Below, in pieces: positions 9,094-18,458 of a DNA stretch of 64,000 bases; the stretch's first letter is position 1, and every line of letters starts with the position of its first letter. A program made the position numbers and the translations under genes. A model generated the notes under the pieces. The model saw only the letters and a list, made by a program, of their open reading frames with translations. It had not been told where the DNA came from and made no database searches. Origin of the DNA: Halomarina salina (GTDB lineage: Archaea; Halobacteriota; Halobacteria; Halobacteriales; Haloarculaceae); NCBI RefSeq assembly GCF_023074835.1, contig NZ_JALLGW010000002.1, positions 558,001 to 622,000 on the forward strand, written 5' to 3'.

Positions 9094-9920
9094 GCAGACT
9101 CGACGAGGCGTTCGCGGACGGACCCGCCTTCGTCCCGTATCTCGCGCTGGGCGACCCGGACCTCGAATCGAGCGTCGAGTACGTCGAGGCGCTCGAACGC
9201 GGCGGCGCGGATATCATCGAACTCGGCCTGCCGTTTTCCGAACCGGTCGCGGAAGGCCCGACCATCCAGTCCGCCGTGGTGCGGTCGCTGGAGGGCGGGA
9301 TGACGCCGACGCTGTTTTTCGACACCGTGGCCGACCTCGACGTGGACGTGCCGCTCGTCTGCATGACCTACTACAACCTCGTCTACCAGTTCGGCGACGG
9401 CGACGGACCGCGGCCGTTCGTCGAACGCGCCGCCGAGGTCGGACTGGAGGGGTTCGTCGTCCCCGACCTGCCGGCCGAGGAGGCCGGACCGCTCCGCGAG
9501 GCGTGCGACGAGTTCGGACTGGACCTCGTGTTCATCGTCGCTCCGACGACCCGCGGCGAGCGCCTCGAACGCATCATGGAGCGCACCTCCGGGTACGTCT
9601 ACGTGCAGGCTCGCCTCGGCGTCACCGGCGCTCGCGCGGACGTGAGCGACGAGACGGGCGCGAGCCTCGACCGCCTCGACCGCTGGGACCTCCCGAAGGC
9701 GGTCGGGTTCGGCATCTCCTCGGGCGAGCAGGCCCGCGAGGTAATCGCGGCCGGTGCCGACGGCATCATCGTCGGGAGCGCGCTGGTCGATATCGTCGGA
9801 ACGGGCCACGAGAACGGCGACGACGCGGCCGTCGTCGCGGACCGACTGGAGACGCTGTCGCGCGAACTGAAGGAGGGGGCGCTCGCCGGGGCGGAGCGAG
9901 TGCAATCGGAACGAACTTGA
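9090..9920 (+). CDS. trpA: Tryptophan synthase alpha chain
   Basis: Starts at the ATG overlapping the trpB stop by 4 bp and gives 276 aa. TIM barrel cleaving indole-3-glycerol phosphate. Motifs: [11 protein letters not shown], then [19 protein letters not shown], and [19 protein letters not shown] phosphate-binding loops. The catalytic Asp of the usual ADGP is Glu here (AEGP), and the preceding FSDP is FSEP; the first catalytic Glu (IIELG) is kept. Conservative Asp-to-Glu changes may be usual in haloarchaea, which I could not check. A 28-bp gap leads to the next operon gene. Confidence 0.95.
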   Translation: MSRLDEAFADGPAFVPYLALGDPDLESSVEYVEALERGGADIIELGLPFSEPVAEGPTIQSAVVRSLEGGMTPTLFFDTVADLDVDVPLVCMTYYNLVYQFGDGDGPRPFVERAAEVGLEGFVVPDLPAEEAGPLREACDEFGLDLVFIVAPTTRGERLERIMERTSGYVYVQARLGVTGARADVSDETGASLDRLDRWDLPKAVGFGISSGEQAREVIAAGADGIIVGSALVDIVGTGHENGDDAAVVADRLETLSRELKEGALAGAERVQSERT

Positions 9921-9948
9921 ACGAACCTGCCACAGAGTCACACACTAC

Positions 9949-10743
9949 ATGAACGCCGGAACACAGGCGCGACTCGACCGCATCGGGCGGGACGGTCGCT
10001 ACGTCGTCATCCCGATGGACCACGGGATCACACTGGGAGCGGTACAGGGACTGAAGGACATCGAATCGACCATCGACGCGGTGACGCGAGGGGGTGCGGA
10101 CGCCGTGCTCACGCAGAAGGGCATCGCGCCGCGGGCCCACCCGAACCTGAACGGCGCGGGCTACATCGTCCACCTCAACGCCTCCACCTCCATCGGCCCG
10201 GACAGCAACGACAAGCGGATGACGGGCACCGTCGAGGAGGCCATCCGGGTCGGGGCCGACGCCGTCTCGCTCCACGTCAACGTCGGTAGCCACCACGAAC
10301 CCGACCAGATAGAGAACCTCGCGCAGGTCACCGAGACCGCCGAACGGTACGGTATCCCCGTGCTGGCGATGACCTACGCCCGCGGCCGCGACGTCGACGA
10401 ACACGACGCCGAGTCGCTGGGCCACGCCGTCCGTCTCGGCGAGGAACTCGGCGCACACGTCATCAAGACGGCGTACTCGGGCGACGCCGAGAGCTTCGAG
10501 CACGTCGTCGAGTCGACGCGCCTGCCCGTCGTCATCGCCGGCGGGTCGCCGTCCGGCGACGAGGCGACGCTGGACGCGGTCCGCGGCGCGATGGACGCGG
10601 GCGCGGCGGGGGTCTCGATGGGTCGCAGCGTGTTCCAGCACGAGGACCCCGAAGCCATCACGCGCGCCGTCAGCGCCGTCGTCCACGAGGACGTTGGCGC
10701 GGCGGACGCGCTGGAACGCGCAGGTCTCTCCGCGCGGGTCTGA
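9949..10743 (+). CDS. 2-amino-3,7-dideoxy-D-threo-hept-6-ulosonate synthase (archaeal shikimate pathway, class I aldolase fold)
   Basis: 264 aa, DhnA/class I fructose-bisphosphate-aldolase-like. VIPMDHGITLG near residue 20, the Schiff-base lysine in HVIKTAYSG near 175, and IAGGSPSGDEATLD are the family signatures. In archaea lacking DAHP synthase this enzyme makes the 3-dehydroquinate precursor from aspartate semialdehyde and a deoxyketohexose phosphate. Its position 28 bp after trpA couples aromatic precursor supply to tryptophan synthesis. The next enzyme, DHQ synthase II, is at 16485 in this window. Confidence 0.92.
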   Translation: MNAGTQARLDRIGRDGRYVVIPMDHGITLGAVQGLKDIESTIDAVTRGGADAVLTQKGIAPRAHPNLNGAGYIVHLNASTSIGPDSNDKRMTGTVEEAIRVGADAVSLHVNVGSHHEPDQIENLAQVTETAERYGIPVLAMTYARGRDVDEHDAESLGHAVRLGEELGAHVIKTAYSGDAESFEHVVESTRLPVVIAGGSPSGDEATLDAVRGAMDAGAAGVSMGRSVFQHEDPEAITRAVSAVVHEDVGAADALERAGLSARV

Positions 10744-10841
10744 CTCCGGGTCGGACCGTCGTCACTCTCGCTCGTCGGCGTGTTCGCGACCGGAACGTAT
10801 CTCAACCCGCTTCCCGACGAACCCGTTCCTGACGACGCACC

Positions 10842-11525
10842 TCAGTCGCTCGACGACGCGCCGCCGTGGACTATCTTCCCCTGACCGACGAGCAACGTCT
10901 CCGTGACGAGCGCCTCCTGGCCGCGGCGAAGGCGTTCGGAGAGCGCCTGGTGGGAGATACCGAGTTCCTCGGCGAGTTCGTCGAGGTCGGCCTCGCGCGG
11001 GATGGCGAAGTATCCGGCCTCGCAGGCCGCCGTGAGCGCGGAGAACTGCTCGTCGGTCAGCCCGTAGCGACCGCTCGGTTCGCCCTCCATCTCCCGGATT
11101 CGTTCGACGTCGAACTCGATGCCGCGTTCCTCGCAGAACTCGACGGTCTTCGACAGTTTGTCGCGGTTCGGGTAGAGGACGCGGAGGTACCACCGGCCGT
11201 TGTCGGTCCACGCCTCCATCACCGTCGCCTCGGAGTTCGTCAGCATCTGCAACACGACGTCGACCCGGTCGATCCACTCCATCCGGTAGAGCCACTCGCC
11301 GTCGAACGAACTGAGCAGTTCGACGGACTCGGTCGTCGGGTCGTCGTGTAGCGCCGCCTCGATGGCGTCGTGGTCGGACCCGCGGACCCACAGCAACGGG
11401 GCGACCGACTCGGAGCCGGTCTCCACGAGTCGCTCGCACTCGATGTCGATATCGTCCACCGTCCGAAGCGTCTGACCGAGGGCGAAGTTCTCGGCCGGGA
11501 GTGAACCGAGGATGACCGTACTCAT
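10842..11525 (-). CDS. HTH-10 (bacterio-opsin activator type) transcriptional regulator
   Basis: 227 aa. The N-terminal part (to about residue 150) is the acidic sensor-like region found in haloarchaeal Bat-type regulators, and the C-terminal part carries the HTH-10 domain: YGLTDEQFSALTAACEAGYF, IPREADLDELAEELGIS and ALSERLRRGQEAL (residues about 153-210). Such proteins bind DNA through this helix-turn-helix. It converges on the trp/aro operon. No PAS or GAF domain is obvious. The cognate signal is unknown. Confidence 0.88.
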   Translation of the reverse strand: MSTVILGSLPAENFALGQTLRTVDDIDIECERLVETGSESVAPLLWVRGSDHDAIEAALHDDPTTESVELLSSFDGEWLYRMEWIDRVDVVLQMLTNSEATVMEAWTDNGRWYLRVLYPNRDKLSKTVEFCEERGIEFDVERIREMEGEPSGRYGLTDEQFSALTAACEAGYFAIPREADLDELAEELGISHQALSERLRRGQEALVTETLLVGQGKIVHGGASSSD

Positions 11526-11614
11526 GCCCTCATGTCTCTATTCAACCGGAATAAGCGTGGCCCTGTTCGGTCGGTCGGAGACTCACGACGCCCCGACGCT
11601 GACAGGGGGCGAAC

Positions 11615-12757
11615 TCACTCGACCGGGAACCGCAGGAACGCCCCGCGGCCGTCGAACCCCTCGACGAACTGCTCGCCGCCCTCGATGTCGGTCGGGACGG
11701 TGAGCACCTCGCCGCCCTGCTCGGTCGCCCGCTCTTCGAGCGTGCGGTAGGTCTCCGTCTCGAGTGACTCCGAGAGGAGCAGCGTCTCGACGGCGTCGTA
11801 GGTGAGCGCCTCGTCGACGGCCTCGTGGCCGTGGACGACCTCCTCGTCGTCCGTCTTCGCCGCCTCGAACAGGCGGTCGAGGGCGTCGCGTGGACCGCGA
11901 CGCTCGACGTCGCCGACGCGCTCCTCGCCGAGGTCGGCGAGGCGTTCGAGGCCGCGCTCGTTGGCGTACTCGACGGCGAAGGCGTCGTCGAGCAGCCGGT
12001 CGGCGAGGTGCGTCGGGAGGAACTCGCCCTCGACGAACCGCTCGACGGTGCCCGTGGTGCCGCCGACGAGCAGGCCGTCGACCCCCGCACGGTCCTCGTC
12101 GTTCGGGTCGGGCGCGGCCGCGTCTTCGGTCGCCCGTTCGTGCGCCGACGGGTCGACGAACAGCCGACCGGCCGTCTCGCCGACCTCGTCGAAGAACGCC
12201 TCCAGGTTCGGGTCCTCGTCGCGTTCGAACCGCTCGGTCGACTCGCCGCTCTGGCGGGACGTGCCGCGTCCGTCGCGGTCGATTGTCTCGACAACCTCGA
12301 CGCGCCCGTCGTCGAGTCGGCCGAACGCCGCGCCGCCCCGCTCGACGACGAGCAGGCCGACCGACTGCGACGGCGTGGCGAGGGCGTCGAGCGGTTCGGT
12401 GTCGAACTCGTTGCCCCACGCGGTCCGCGACTCGCGGACGGGGTCGGGCAGCTCGTCGAACGTCCAGTCGGTCAGGTCGGCGTCGACGACGCCGGCGTAG
12501 GTGACGAGTCCGTTCTCGGGGGTCTCGTCGTACTCGGCGAGCGTCCGCCGGACGCGTTCGAGGGCGTCGCGTTCGTGTTTCGACACGTCGTTCGTGTCGA
12601 TGTACGAGACCTCGGCGTCGGCCTCCTCGATGCGCTCGTGGTACGTCCCGACGGACTCGTCGGCGGGGACGGCCACGGTGAGCAGACGGTCCTCGTCTAC
12701 CGAGACGCTCTCGACCGCCCGGATGCGGTCGTGCAGCGGAGTGTCCTCTGTCGTCAT
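11615..12757 (-). CDS. Vms1/Ankzf1-family (eRF1-like) peptidyl-tRNA hydrolase candidate
   Basis: The start is placed at 12757 (MTTEDTPLHDRIRAV), discarding an Arg/Pro-rich upstream extension; 380 aa. The domain order resembles archaeal release factor aRF1: a central VGLLVVERGGAAFGRLDDG strand region, then VDGLLVGGTTGTVERFVEG, HLADRLLDDAF, and a C-terminal domain with AVDEALTYDAVETLLLSESL. There is no NIKS or GGQ motif of true release factors; the corresponding loop reads GTSRQSGEST, which could be the divergent catalytic loop of Vms1-type enzymes. A role in releasing nascent chains from stalled ribosomes is inferred from family. Confidence 0.75.
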   Translation of the reverse strand: MTTEDTPLHDRIRAVESVSVDEDRLLTVAVPADESVGTYHERIEEADAEVSYIDTNDVSKHERDALERVRRTLAEYDETPENGLVTYAGVVDADLTDWTFDELPDPVRESRTAWGNEFDTEPLDALATPSQSVGLLVVERGGAAFGRLDDGRVEVVETIDRDGRGTSRQSGESTERFERDEDPNLEAFFDEVGETAGRLFVDPSAHERATEDAAAPDPNDEDRAGVDGLLVGGTTGTVERFVEGEFLPTHLADRLLDDAFAVEYANERGLERLADLGEERVGDVERRGPRDALDRLFEAAKTDDEEVVHGHEAVDEALTYDAVETLLLSESLETETYRTLEERATEQGGEVLTVPTDIEGGEQFVEGFDGRGAFLRFPVE

Positions 12758-12911
12758 GGCCCGGACTGCTCGCGGGCAGGGGTTGTCGGCGCGCCCTGCG
12801 TGTGCCACGGGTCTTTGTGGGAGGCGATTCGAGCCGGTCTGCCCCCGAGACGCGTGCGAGAGCCCACCACACCTCCGCAATCGCTATCTCGGGAGCCGGG
12901 AACCTCCTCAC

Positions 12912-13454
12912 GTGACTTCCCACGACATCTACCCGATGCCGCTGTTCCCCCGACTCACCGTCGAGGACGTGGCGGCGTCGGCCGACTTCTACACCGACGT
13001 GCTCGGGTTCGACGAACTGTTCGCGATGCCCGGCGGCGGCACGAGTCACGTCCGGTACCGCAAGTACGCCGACGTGATGCTCGTGCAGTCGGGGATGGCG
13101 GCCGAACCGGGCGCAGTCGCCGAATCGGGGACGGCAACCGAGTCAGAGGCGACTGCCGATGGCGACGACCCGCCCGAGGTGGCCGGCGCGGGCGTCGAGA
13201 TATATCTCACCGTCGAGGACGGGTCGGTCGACGACGTCGCCGAGCGTGTCCGCGAGGCCGGATTCGAGGCCGAGGGGCCGACGGAGACCCCGTGGAACAC
13301 CCGCGAGGTGAGCGTCGAGGACCCCGACGGCTACGTCCTCGTCTTCTCCCAGCAGACCGCCGACCCCGAAGACCTCCCGTGGCTGGAGGAGGGGACGGTG
13401 GACGGCGATGCGAAGACTCCAGCGGACAGCGACTCCCCAACGGATAGCGATTAG
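12912..13454 (+). CDS. VOC-superfamily (glyoxalase/bleomycin-resistance fold) protein
   Basis: A GTG at 12912 gives VTSHDIYPMPLFPRLTV; an ATG at 12936 is the alternative. The domain begins with LTVEDVAASADFYTDVLGF, and the second half carries VEIYLTVEDGSVDDVAERV and VSVEDPDGYVLVFSQ, the paired beta-alpha-beta modules of the VOC fold. An acidic, Ala/Glu-rich insert (residues about 62-90) separates the halves. Metal ligands are not obvious, so enzymatic activity is uncertain. It is 24 bp upstream of an SDR gene on the same strand. Confidence 0.8.
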   Translation: MTSHDIYPMPLFPRLTVEDVAASADFYTDVLGFDELFAMPGGGTSHVRYRKYADVMLVQSGMAAEPGAVAESGTATESEATADGDDPPEVAGAGVEIYLTVEDGSVDDVAERVREAGFEAEGPTETPWNTREVSVEDPDGYVLVFSQQTADPEDLPWLEEGTVDGDAKTPADSDSPTDSD

Positions 13455-13478
13455 TCACACCCCGTCGTCTCCCCCGGC

Positions 13479-14264
13479 ATGGGTTCGCTCTCGTTCGACT
13501 ACTCCGGGGAGACGGTCATCGTGACGGGCGGCAGTTCGGGCATCGGTCGGGCCACGGCACTCGCGTTCGGGCGGGCAGGCGCGACGGTCGTCGTCGCCGA
13601 CGTGCGCGAGATGCCGAAGGACCCCCACGCGAGCGTGCCGACCCACCGTGTGATTCGCGAAGGCGGCGGCGAGGCAGACTACGTCGAGTGCGACATCGCC
13701 GACCCGGACGACGTCGCAGCGGTGGTCGAGGCCGCCCGCGAGAAGGGCGGCCTCGACGTGATGGTGAACAACGCGGCCCTGTTCGTCGGCGAGTCGCTGG
13801 TCGACCTGGACCCCGACGACCTCGACCGCATCGTCGACGTGAACGTGAAGGGGACGTTCTACGGGACGCAGGCCGCCGCCCGCGATATGCAAGCGCGCGA
13901 CGAAGGCGGCGTCATCCTCAACACCGCGTCCATCTCCTCCCGGTTCGCCCAGCACGGACAGGTCCAGTACGACGCGACGAAGGCCGCCGTGGCGATGATC
14001 ACCCGCGGCGCGGCGCTCGAACTCGCGCCGGACATCCGCGTCAACGCCGTCGCGCCGGGCCAGATAGCGACCGAGTTCTCCGAGGGCGGCACCGAGCGCA
14101 CGCAGGACCGAGCGGGCGACGACGGGTTCATCAAGCCCGTGCCGATGGAGCGGGCGGGCTTCCCGGAGGACCTCGCACCCGCGTTCTGCTACCTGGCGAG
14201 CGAGGAAGCGAGCTACGTGACTGGTGAGGTGCTGTACGTCGACGGCGGGTGGAGCACGTTCTGA
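13479..14264 (+). CDS. SDR-family oxidoreductase (glucose/3-oxoacyl dehydrogenase type)
   Basis: 261 aa. GGSSGIGRATALAF cofactor loop at about residues 17-30, ADVRE after the second strand (acidic, suggesting NAD preference), VNNAALF, ASISSRF with the catalytic Ser, and YDATKAAV with Tyr/Lys. The C-terminus ends EVLYVDGGWSTF, typical of this classical SDR branch. It lies 24 bp after the VOC gene and the pair may be an operon. Substrate unknown. Confidence 0.88.
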   Translation: MGSLSFDYSGETVIVTGGSSGIGRATALAFGRAGATVVVADVREMPKDPHASVPTHRVIREGGGEADYVECDIADPDDVAAVVEAAREKGGLDVMVNNAALFVGESLVDLDPDDLDRIVDVNVKGTFYGTQAAARDMQARDEGGVILNTASISSRFAQHGQVQYDATKAAVAMITRGAALELAPDIRVNAVAPGQIATEFSEGGTERTQDRAGDDGFIKPVPMERAGFPEDLAPAFCYLASEEASYVTGEVLYVDGGWSTF

Positions 14265-14481
14265 ACGAGCAGCAGGGTTCGTGTTTGGGGTTGATCGTGA
14301 GAGTCCAGCGACAGCGACCGCCTCGAAAGCCCCCGGGTTCTCGACTCGGGTGTCTCGCTGCGCGCGCTCGGTCGCTGTCGCTCCCTCGCGTGCTTACGTC
14401 GTCAGCCGTCGACGAGAACCCGGCTCCTTTCAGTCCCACCCGTGGTGAGTGGAGGCCACGAGTACGCCAGAAGCGGTCCCC

Positions 14482-15630
14482 TCAGTCGGAGCGGAGGGAC
14501 CTGGCGACCGTGTTGCGGTGGACGTCGTTCGGGCCACCGGCGACGGTGAGCAGTTTGGCGTCCCGGAAGTAGCGCTCGACGGGGTACTCGCTGGTGAAGC
14601 CGACGCCGCCGTGGACGTCCATCGCGTCGGAGGCGTTCTCGACTGCTGCTTCGGTGGCGTGGACCTTCGCCATGCTCGTCTTCGCACTCGCCGTCTCGGC
14701 ACCTCGGTCGGCCTCGTCGGCCGCGCGGAGGGTGAGCAGTCGGGCCGTCTCGACGCGTTCGGCCATCTTCGCGAGTCGCCACTCGACTCCCTGGAACTCG
14801 CCGATGGCCTGCCCGAACTGCTCGCGTTCGGTCGCGTAGGCGACGGCGTCGTCGAGGGCGGCGCGGGCGATGCCGACCGCGCGAGCGGGGAGGTTGACGC
14901 CGCCGCGGAGGTCGCCACGCTGGACGAGCGCCCGTCCCTCCTCGCCGACCATCCGGTCGTCGGGGACGGCGAGGTACTCGAACTCGACGCGGGCGGTCGG
15001 GACGCTGTCGCCGCCGATGGCGTCCCACTCGTGGTCGATATCGAGGGCGTCGGTCGGGACGAGGAACGCGCTGACGTTCTCGGGGGCCTCGCTCTCGGGA
15101 CCGGTCTTGGCGTAGAGGAGCACCACGTCCGCCTCGGCGACGTTGGTGACCCACTGCTTGTGGCCGGTGAGGTGCCACTCGTCTCCGTCCGCGTCCCCGC
15201 TGGCACGTTCCGCGCGCGTCTCCATCGCGGCCTTGTCGCTGCCCGCGTTCGCCTCCGTGACGCCGAGCGCGCCGACCGTCTCGAAGTCGGCCATCGCGGG
15301 CAGGAACTCCTCGCGGAGGGCCTCGCTCCCGAACCGCTCGATGGTCTCGGCGACGCCGAGGTGGAGCGAGAGGGCCGCGCCGACCGACATCATCGCGGCC
15401 GACAGCTCCTCGACGACGACGGCGAGTTCGACGAACCCCTCGCCGCGGCCGCCGTACTGTTCGTCGACGGTGAGGCCGGTGACGCCGCGGTCGGCGAGTG
15501 CACCGAGGACGCCGCCGGGGTACGTTCCCGCGTGGTCGAGCGTCGACGCGACGGGCGCTATCTCCTCGGTGGCGAACTCGCGGAGTTCGTCGCGCAACTC
15601 GCGCTGGTCGGCGGTGAGTCGGAAGGGCAT
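14482..15630 (-). CDS. Acyl-CoA dehydrogenase
   Basis: The start at 15630 (MPFRLTADQRELRDEL) gives 382 aa, the usual size. Signatures: ALGVTEANAGSD (flavin/substrate contact), HLTGHKQWVTN, and the C-terminal helical domain with YATEREQFGQAIGEFQGVEW split by two helices, then MDVHGGVGFTSEYPVERYFRDAK. A catalytic glutamate near the C-terminus cannot be placed with certainty; HGGVGFTSEYPVER is the usual region. It catalyses FAD-dependent alpha,beta-desaturation of acyl-CoA. No etf or thiolase gene is adjacent. Confidence 0.93.
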   Translation of the reverse strand: MPFRLTADQRELRDELREFATEEIAPVASTLDHAGTYPGGVLGALADRGVTGLTVDEQYGGRGEGFVELAVVVEELSAAMMSVGAALSLHLGVAETIERFGSEALREEFLPAMADFETVGALGVTEANAGSDKAAMETRAERASGDADGDEWHLTGHKQWVTNVAEADVVLLYAKTGPESEAPENVSAFLVPTDALDIDHEWDAIGGDSVPTARVEFEYLAVPDDRMVGEEGRALVQRGDLRGGVNLPARAVGIARAALDDAVAYATEREQFGQAIGEFQGVEWRLAKMAERVETARLLTLRAADEADRGAETASAKTSMAKVHATEAAVENASDAMDVHGGVGFTSEYPVERYFRDAKLLTVAGGPNDVHRNTVARSLRSD

Positions 15631-15684
15631 GGGTGGTCGTACCACAGGACGGAGGAGGAAAACTGCAGCGGCAGCGGAGGCGGT

Positions 15685-16374
15685 TCAGAGCAGCGCCGTC
15701 AGGTCCGAAAGCGAGTCGAGCGTGTGGTCGGGCGTCGGGTCGGGGTCGGGGACGCGAGCGCGGTCGGTGGGGTACCACGCGGTCCGCATCCCGAGGTTGC
15801 GTGCGCCGGTCACGTCCGCGCGCAGGGAGTTCCCGACGTACAGCGTCCGGTCGACCGTCGCGTCGAGCGTCGAGAGCGCGCGCTCGAACGGGTACGGGTC
15901 GGGCTTGAGCCCGTGTTCGGGCGTGGCGTACACGTGGGCGTCGAACGCGCCCTGGAGCCCGAGCGTCGAGAGCTTCCGGGTCTGGGTCGCTCGACTGCCG
16001 TTCGTGACGAGGCCGACGTCGTAGCCGTCGTGGGCGAGGAGGCCCTCGACGGCGTCGCGTGCGCCGGGTCTGAACTGCACGTCGCCGTGGTCGAGCGCGG
16101 TGGCGTAGGACCGCGCGAGGTCCGGCGCGACGGCCGGGTCCGCGTCGACGTGGTCGGCGGCCGCGGCGAACAGTTCGGTGTAGAACTCGACGTCGGTGTC
16201 GACCGTCGGGAGGCCACCGACGACGGCGTCGAGGTCGGCGGGGGAGCAGTACGGGTCGACATCGGCGTGGTCGAACGCGGCGTCGAGTCGCTCGGCGGGC
16301 GACAGGCGGTACTCGCAGAGCGTGTCGTCGAGGTCGAAGAGGACCGTCGAGAGCGAGTCGGCGGAGATGGTCAC
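15685..16374 (-). CDS. HAD-superfamily hydrolase
   Basis: A GTG at 16374 gives VTISADSLSTVLFDLDDTLCEY, placing motif I (DLDDT, nucleophile Asp) at about residue 15. Motif II is VTNGS near residue 112, motif III is the KPDPYPFERAL lysine, and motif IV is YVGNSLRADVTGARNLGM. At about 229 aa it is a small HAD phosphatase with a helical cap, of the haloacid-dehalogenase/phosphoglycolate-phosphatase type. Substrate unknown. Confidence 0.85.
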   Translation of the reverse strand: MTISADSLSTVLFDLDDTLCEYRLSPAERLDAAFDHADVDPYCSPADLDAVVGGLPTVDTDVEFYTELFAAAADHVDADPAVAPDLARSYATALDHGDVQFRPGARDAVEGLLAHDGYDVGLVTNGSRATQTRKLSTLGLQGAFDAHVYATPEHGLKPDPYPFERALSTLDATVDRTLYVGNSLRADVTGARNLGMRTAWYPTDRARVPDPDPTPDHTLDSLSDLTALL

Positions 16375-16484
16375 TTGCGACAGGTAGCGGGGAGGTGGGC
16401 AAAAGGGTTGTGCGGGGCGTCGTCGCTGGCGTCGTGACGGCACCATCCAGCACGTTCATTACGCCCCCCGAACAGCGTGCGTCC

Positions 16485-17666
16485 ATGACACGTGCGGTCT
16501 GGCTCAAGGCGGACGACGAAGTCGGTGACTGGGACGCGCGGCGACGCCGCATCACGGCGGGGCTCGAAGCGGGCGTCGACTGGGTGCTCGTCGACCGCGC
16601 GGACGTCGAGAAGGTACGGGAACTGGGGCAGGTGAACGTCGCGGCGTTCGCGGGCGACGACGTTCACGTGATGGAAGCCGAGTCCGAACGCGCCGACGGC
16701 GGGGCCGAACCGGACGCGGTGGTCGTCGGCAAGGGCGCGGAGGGCGACGGCACCGTCGACCTGCCGGGCGACCTCTCGGGGTCGGCCGACCTGACGACGC
16801 TGCGCCGCGGGCAGGCCGACGGCGCGTTCGTCCGCATCCAGGGGAAGAAGTACGAGGCGTTCGCCGAGGAGGCCGCGAAGGCCGCGGACTACACCGTCGT
16901 CGTCGGCGAGGACTGGAAGATCATCCCGCTGGAGAACCTCATCGCGCGCATCGGGAGCGAGACGAGCCTCGTCGCGGGCGTCACGAACTCCGAGGAGGCG
17001 AAGACGGCGTTCGAGACGCTCGAACACGGCGCGGACGCGGTCCTGCTCGACACCGACGACACCGACGAGATACGCAAGACCGTCGACCTGCGTGACGAGG
17101 GCGAACGCGAGGACCTCGACCTCTCGTGGGCGACCGTCACCGCCATCGAGGAGGTCGGCAGCGCCGACCGCGTCTGCGTCGACACGGGGAGCCTGTTCGA
17201 GCACGACGAGGGGATGCTCGTGGGGTCGATGAGTCGCGGCCTCTTCTTCGTCCACGCCGAGACGGCCGAGTCGCCGTACGTCGAGTCCCGGCCGTTCCGG
17301 GTGAACGCGGGGGCCGTCCACGCCTACGCCCGCGCTGCCGACGGGTCGACGAAGTACCTCGCGGAACTGAAGTCGGGCGACGAGGTGCAGGTCGTCTCGA
17401 CGGACGGCAGTACGCGCGAGGCCATCGTCGGTCGGTCGAAGATAGAGCGCCGCCCGATGTTCCGCGTGGAGGCCGAGGTCGACGTGGGTGGGGGTACCGA
17501 CACGGTCGAGACGCTGCTCCAGAACGCCGAGACCATCAAGGTCGCCACCCGCGACGGGCGCACGGCCATCACCGACCTGCAGGAGGGCGACGAGGTGCTG
17601 GTCTACTACGAGACGGGCGGCCGTCACTTCGGCGAGAGCGTCGAGGAATCCATCATCGAGCGCTGA
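16485..17666 (+). CDS. 3-dehydroquinate synthase II (archaeal)
   Basis: The ATG at 16485 (MTRAVWLKADDEVGDWDARR) gives 393 aa. Family features include WKIIPLENLIA, TVTAIEEVGSADRVCVDTGSL (split across a loop), EGMLVGSMSRGLFFVHAE and RPFRVNAGAVHAYA. It oxidatively deaminates and cyclises the amino-dideoxy-heptulosonate made by the enzyme at 9949 to give 3-dehydroquinate. The two consecutive enzymes are separated by about 5.7 kb of unrelated genes here. Confidence 0.95.
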   Translation: MTRAVWLKADDEVGDWDARRRRITAGLEAGVDWVLVDRADVEKVRELGQVNVAAFAGDDVHVMEAESERADGGAEPDAVVVGKGAEGDGTVDLPGDLSGSADLTTLRRGQADGAFVRIQGKKYEAFAEEAAKAADYTVVVGEDWKIIPLENLIARIGSETSLVAGVTNSEEAKTAFETLEHGADAVLLDTDDTDEIRKTVDLRDEGEREDLDLSWATVTAIEEVGSADRVCVDTGSLFEHDEGMLVGSMSRGLFFVHAETAESPYVESRPFRVNAGAVHAYARAADGSTKYLAELKSGDEVQVVSTDGSTREAIVGRSKIERRPMFRVEAEVDVGGGTDTVETLLQNAETIKVATRDGRTAITDLQEGDEVLVYYETGGRHFGESVEESIIER

Positions 17667-17768
17667 GCAGGGCGAGTAGCCGGCTGCCGGTTTCACGACC
17701 GTCGGCGTCCGCGTGCGACGTTCTCGCACATCACAACATTGATTCTCGTCAATCCGATAGTAGACCCA

Positions 17769-18458
17769 ATGACCTCCACACGACGGCGGTTCCTCCTCGC
17801 TGGCGGTGCGGTCGCGGCGACCGGACTGACCGGGTGTCTCAGCAGTGGTAGCGCCGACCTCCCGGACGACGTGCCGGACACCGCCGTCACGAACGCGCCG
17901 GTACCGAACTCCCCCGGCGACTACGACTACGCGACGATGGGGAGCGGCGACAACCCGACCGTGGTCTACTTCGGCGACTGGAAGTGCCCCCACTGTGCGA
18001 CGTTCTCGACGAACGTGCTCCCCACCATCGTCTCCGAGTTCGTCGAACCGGGCGACCTGGACCTCCGGTTCAGAGCGTGGAACATCTTCCAGAACGACGA
18101 CGTCCGTGCCGCGCGCGCCGGACTCGGAGTCTGGAACGTCGACCCTGCCACGTACTGGACGTTCCACGAGTACGTGATGGCGAACCAGGCGGGACCGCAC
18201 TCCCAGGAGTGGGCGACGACCGACTGGCTGACGACGGCCGCCGAGAAGGTGGGCGTCAGCGACGTCGACGCGGTTCGCTCACAGATCGAGAACGAACAGT
18301 TCGGCAGCCTGTTCAGTGATTCGCAGAACGCCGCACGTCAGTTCGGGCTCCAGGGGACGCCGGGGCTCATCGTCGACGGCCAGCGCGTCCGGGCGATGGA
18401 GTCGGAGGCGCTCCCCGAGTCGACCCGGAACGCGCTCGAGCAGTTCGCCTCGCAATGA
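17769..18458 (+). CDS. DsbA-like thioredoxin-fold lipoprotein (Tat substrate)
   Basis: The ATG at 17769 (MTSTRRRFLLAGG) gives a twin-arginine signal and lipobox LTGC at about residue 22, so the protein is probably exported folded and lipid-anchored. The thioredoxin-fold active site is CPHC (in DWKCPHCATFSTN) near residue 76, and FGLQGTPGLIVDGQRV supplies the cis-proline loop. It should oxidise or isomerise disulfides outside the cell. The stop overlaps the DsbB gene start (ATGA), making a coupled oxidase/re-oxidase pair. Confidence 0.92.
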   Translation: MTSTRRRFLLAGGAVAATGLTGCLSSGSADLPDDVPDTAVTNAPVPNSPGDYDYATMGSGDNPTVVYFGDWKCPHCATFSTNVLPTIVSEFVEPGDLDLRFRAWNIFQNDDVRAARAGLGVWNVDPATYWTFHEYVMANQAGPHSQEWATTDWLTTAAEKVGVSDVDAVRSQIENEQFGSLFSDSQNAARQFGLQGTPGLIVDGQRVRAMESEALPESTRNALEQFASQ

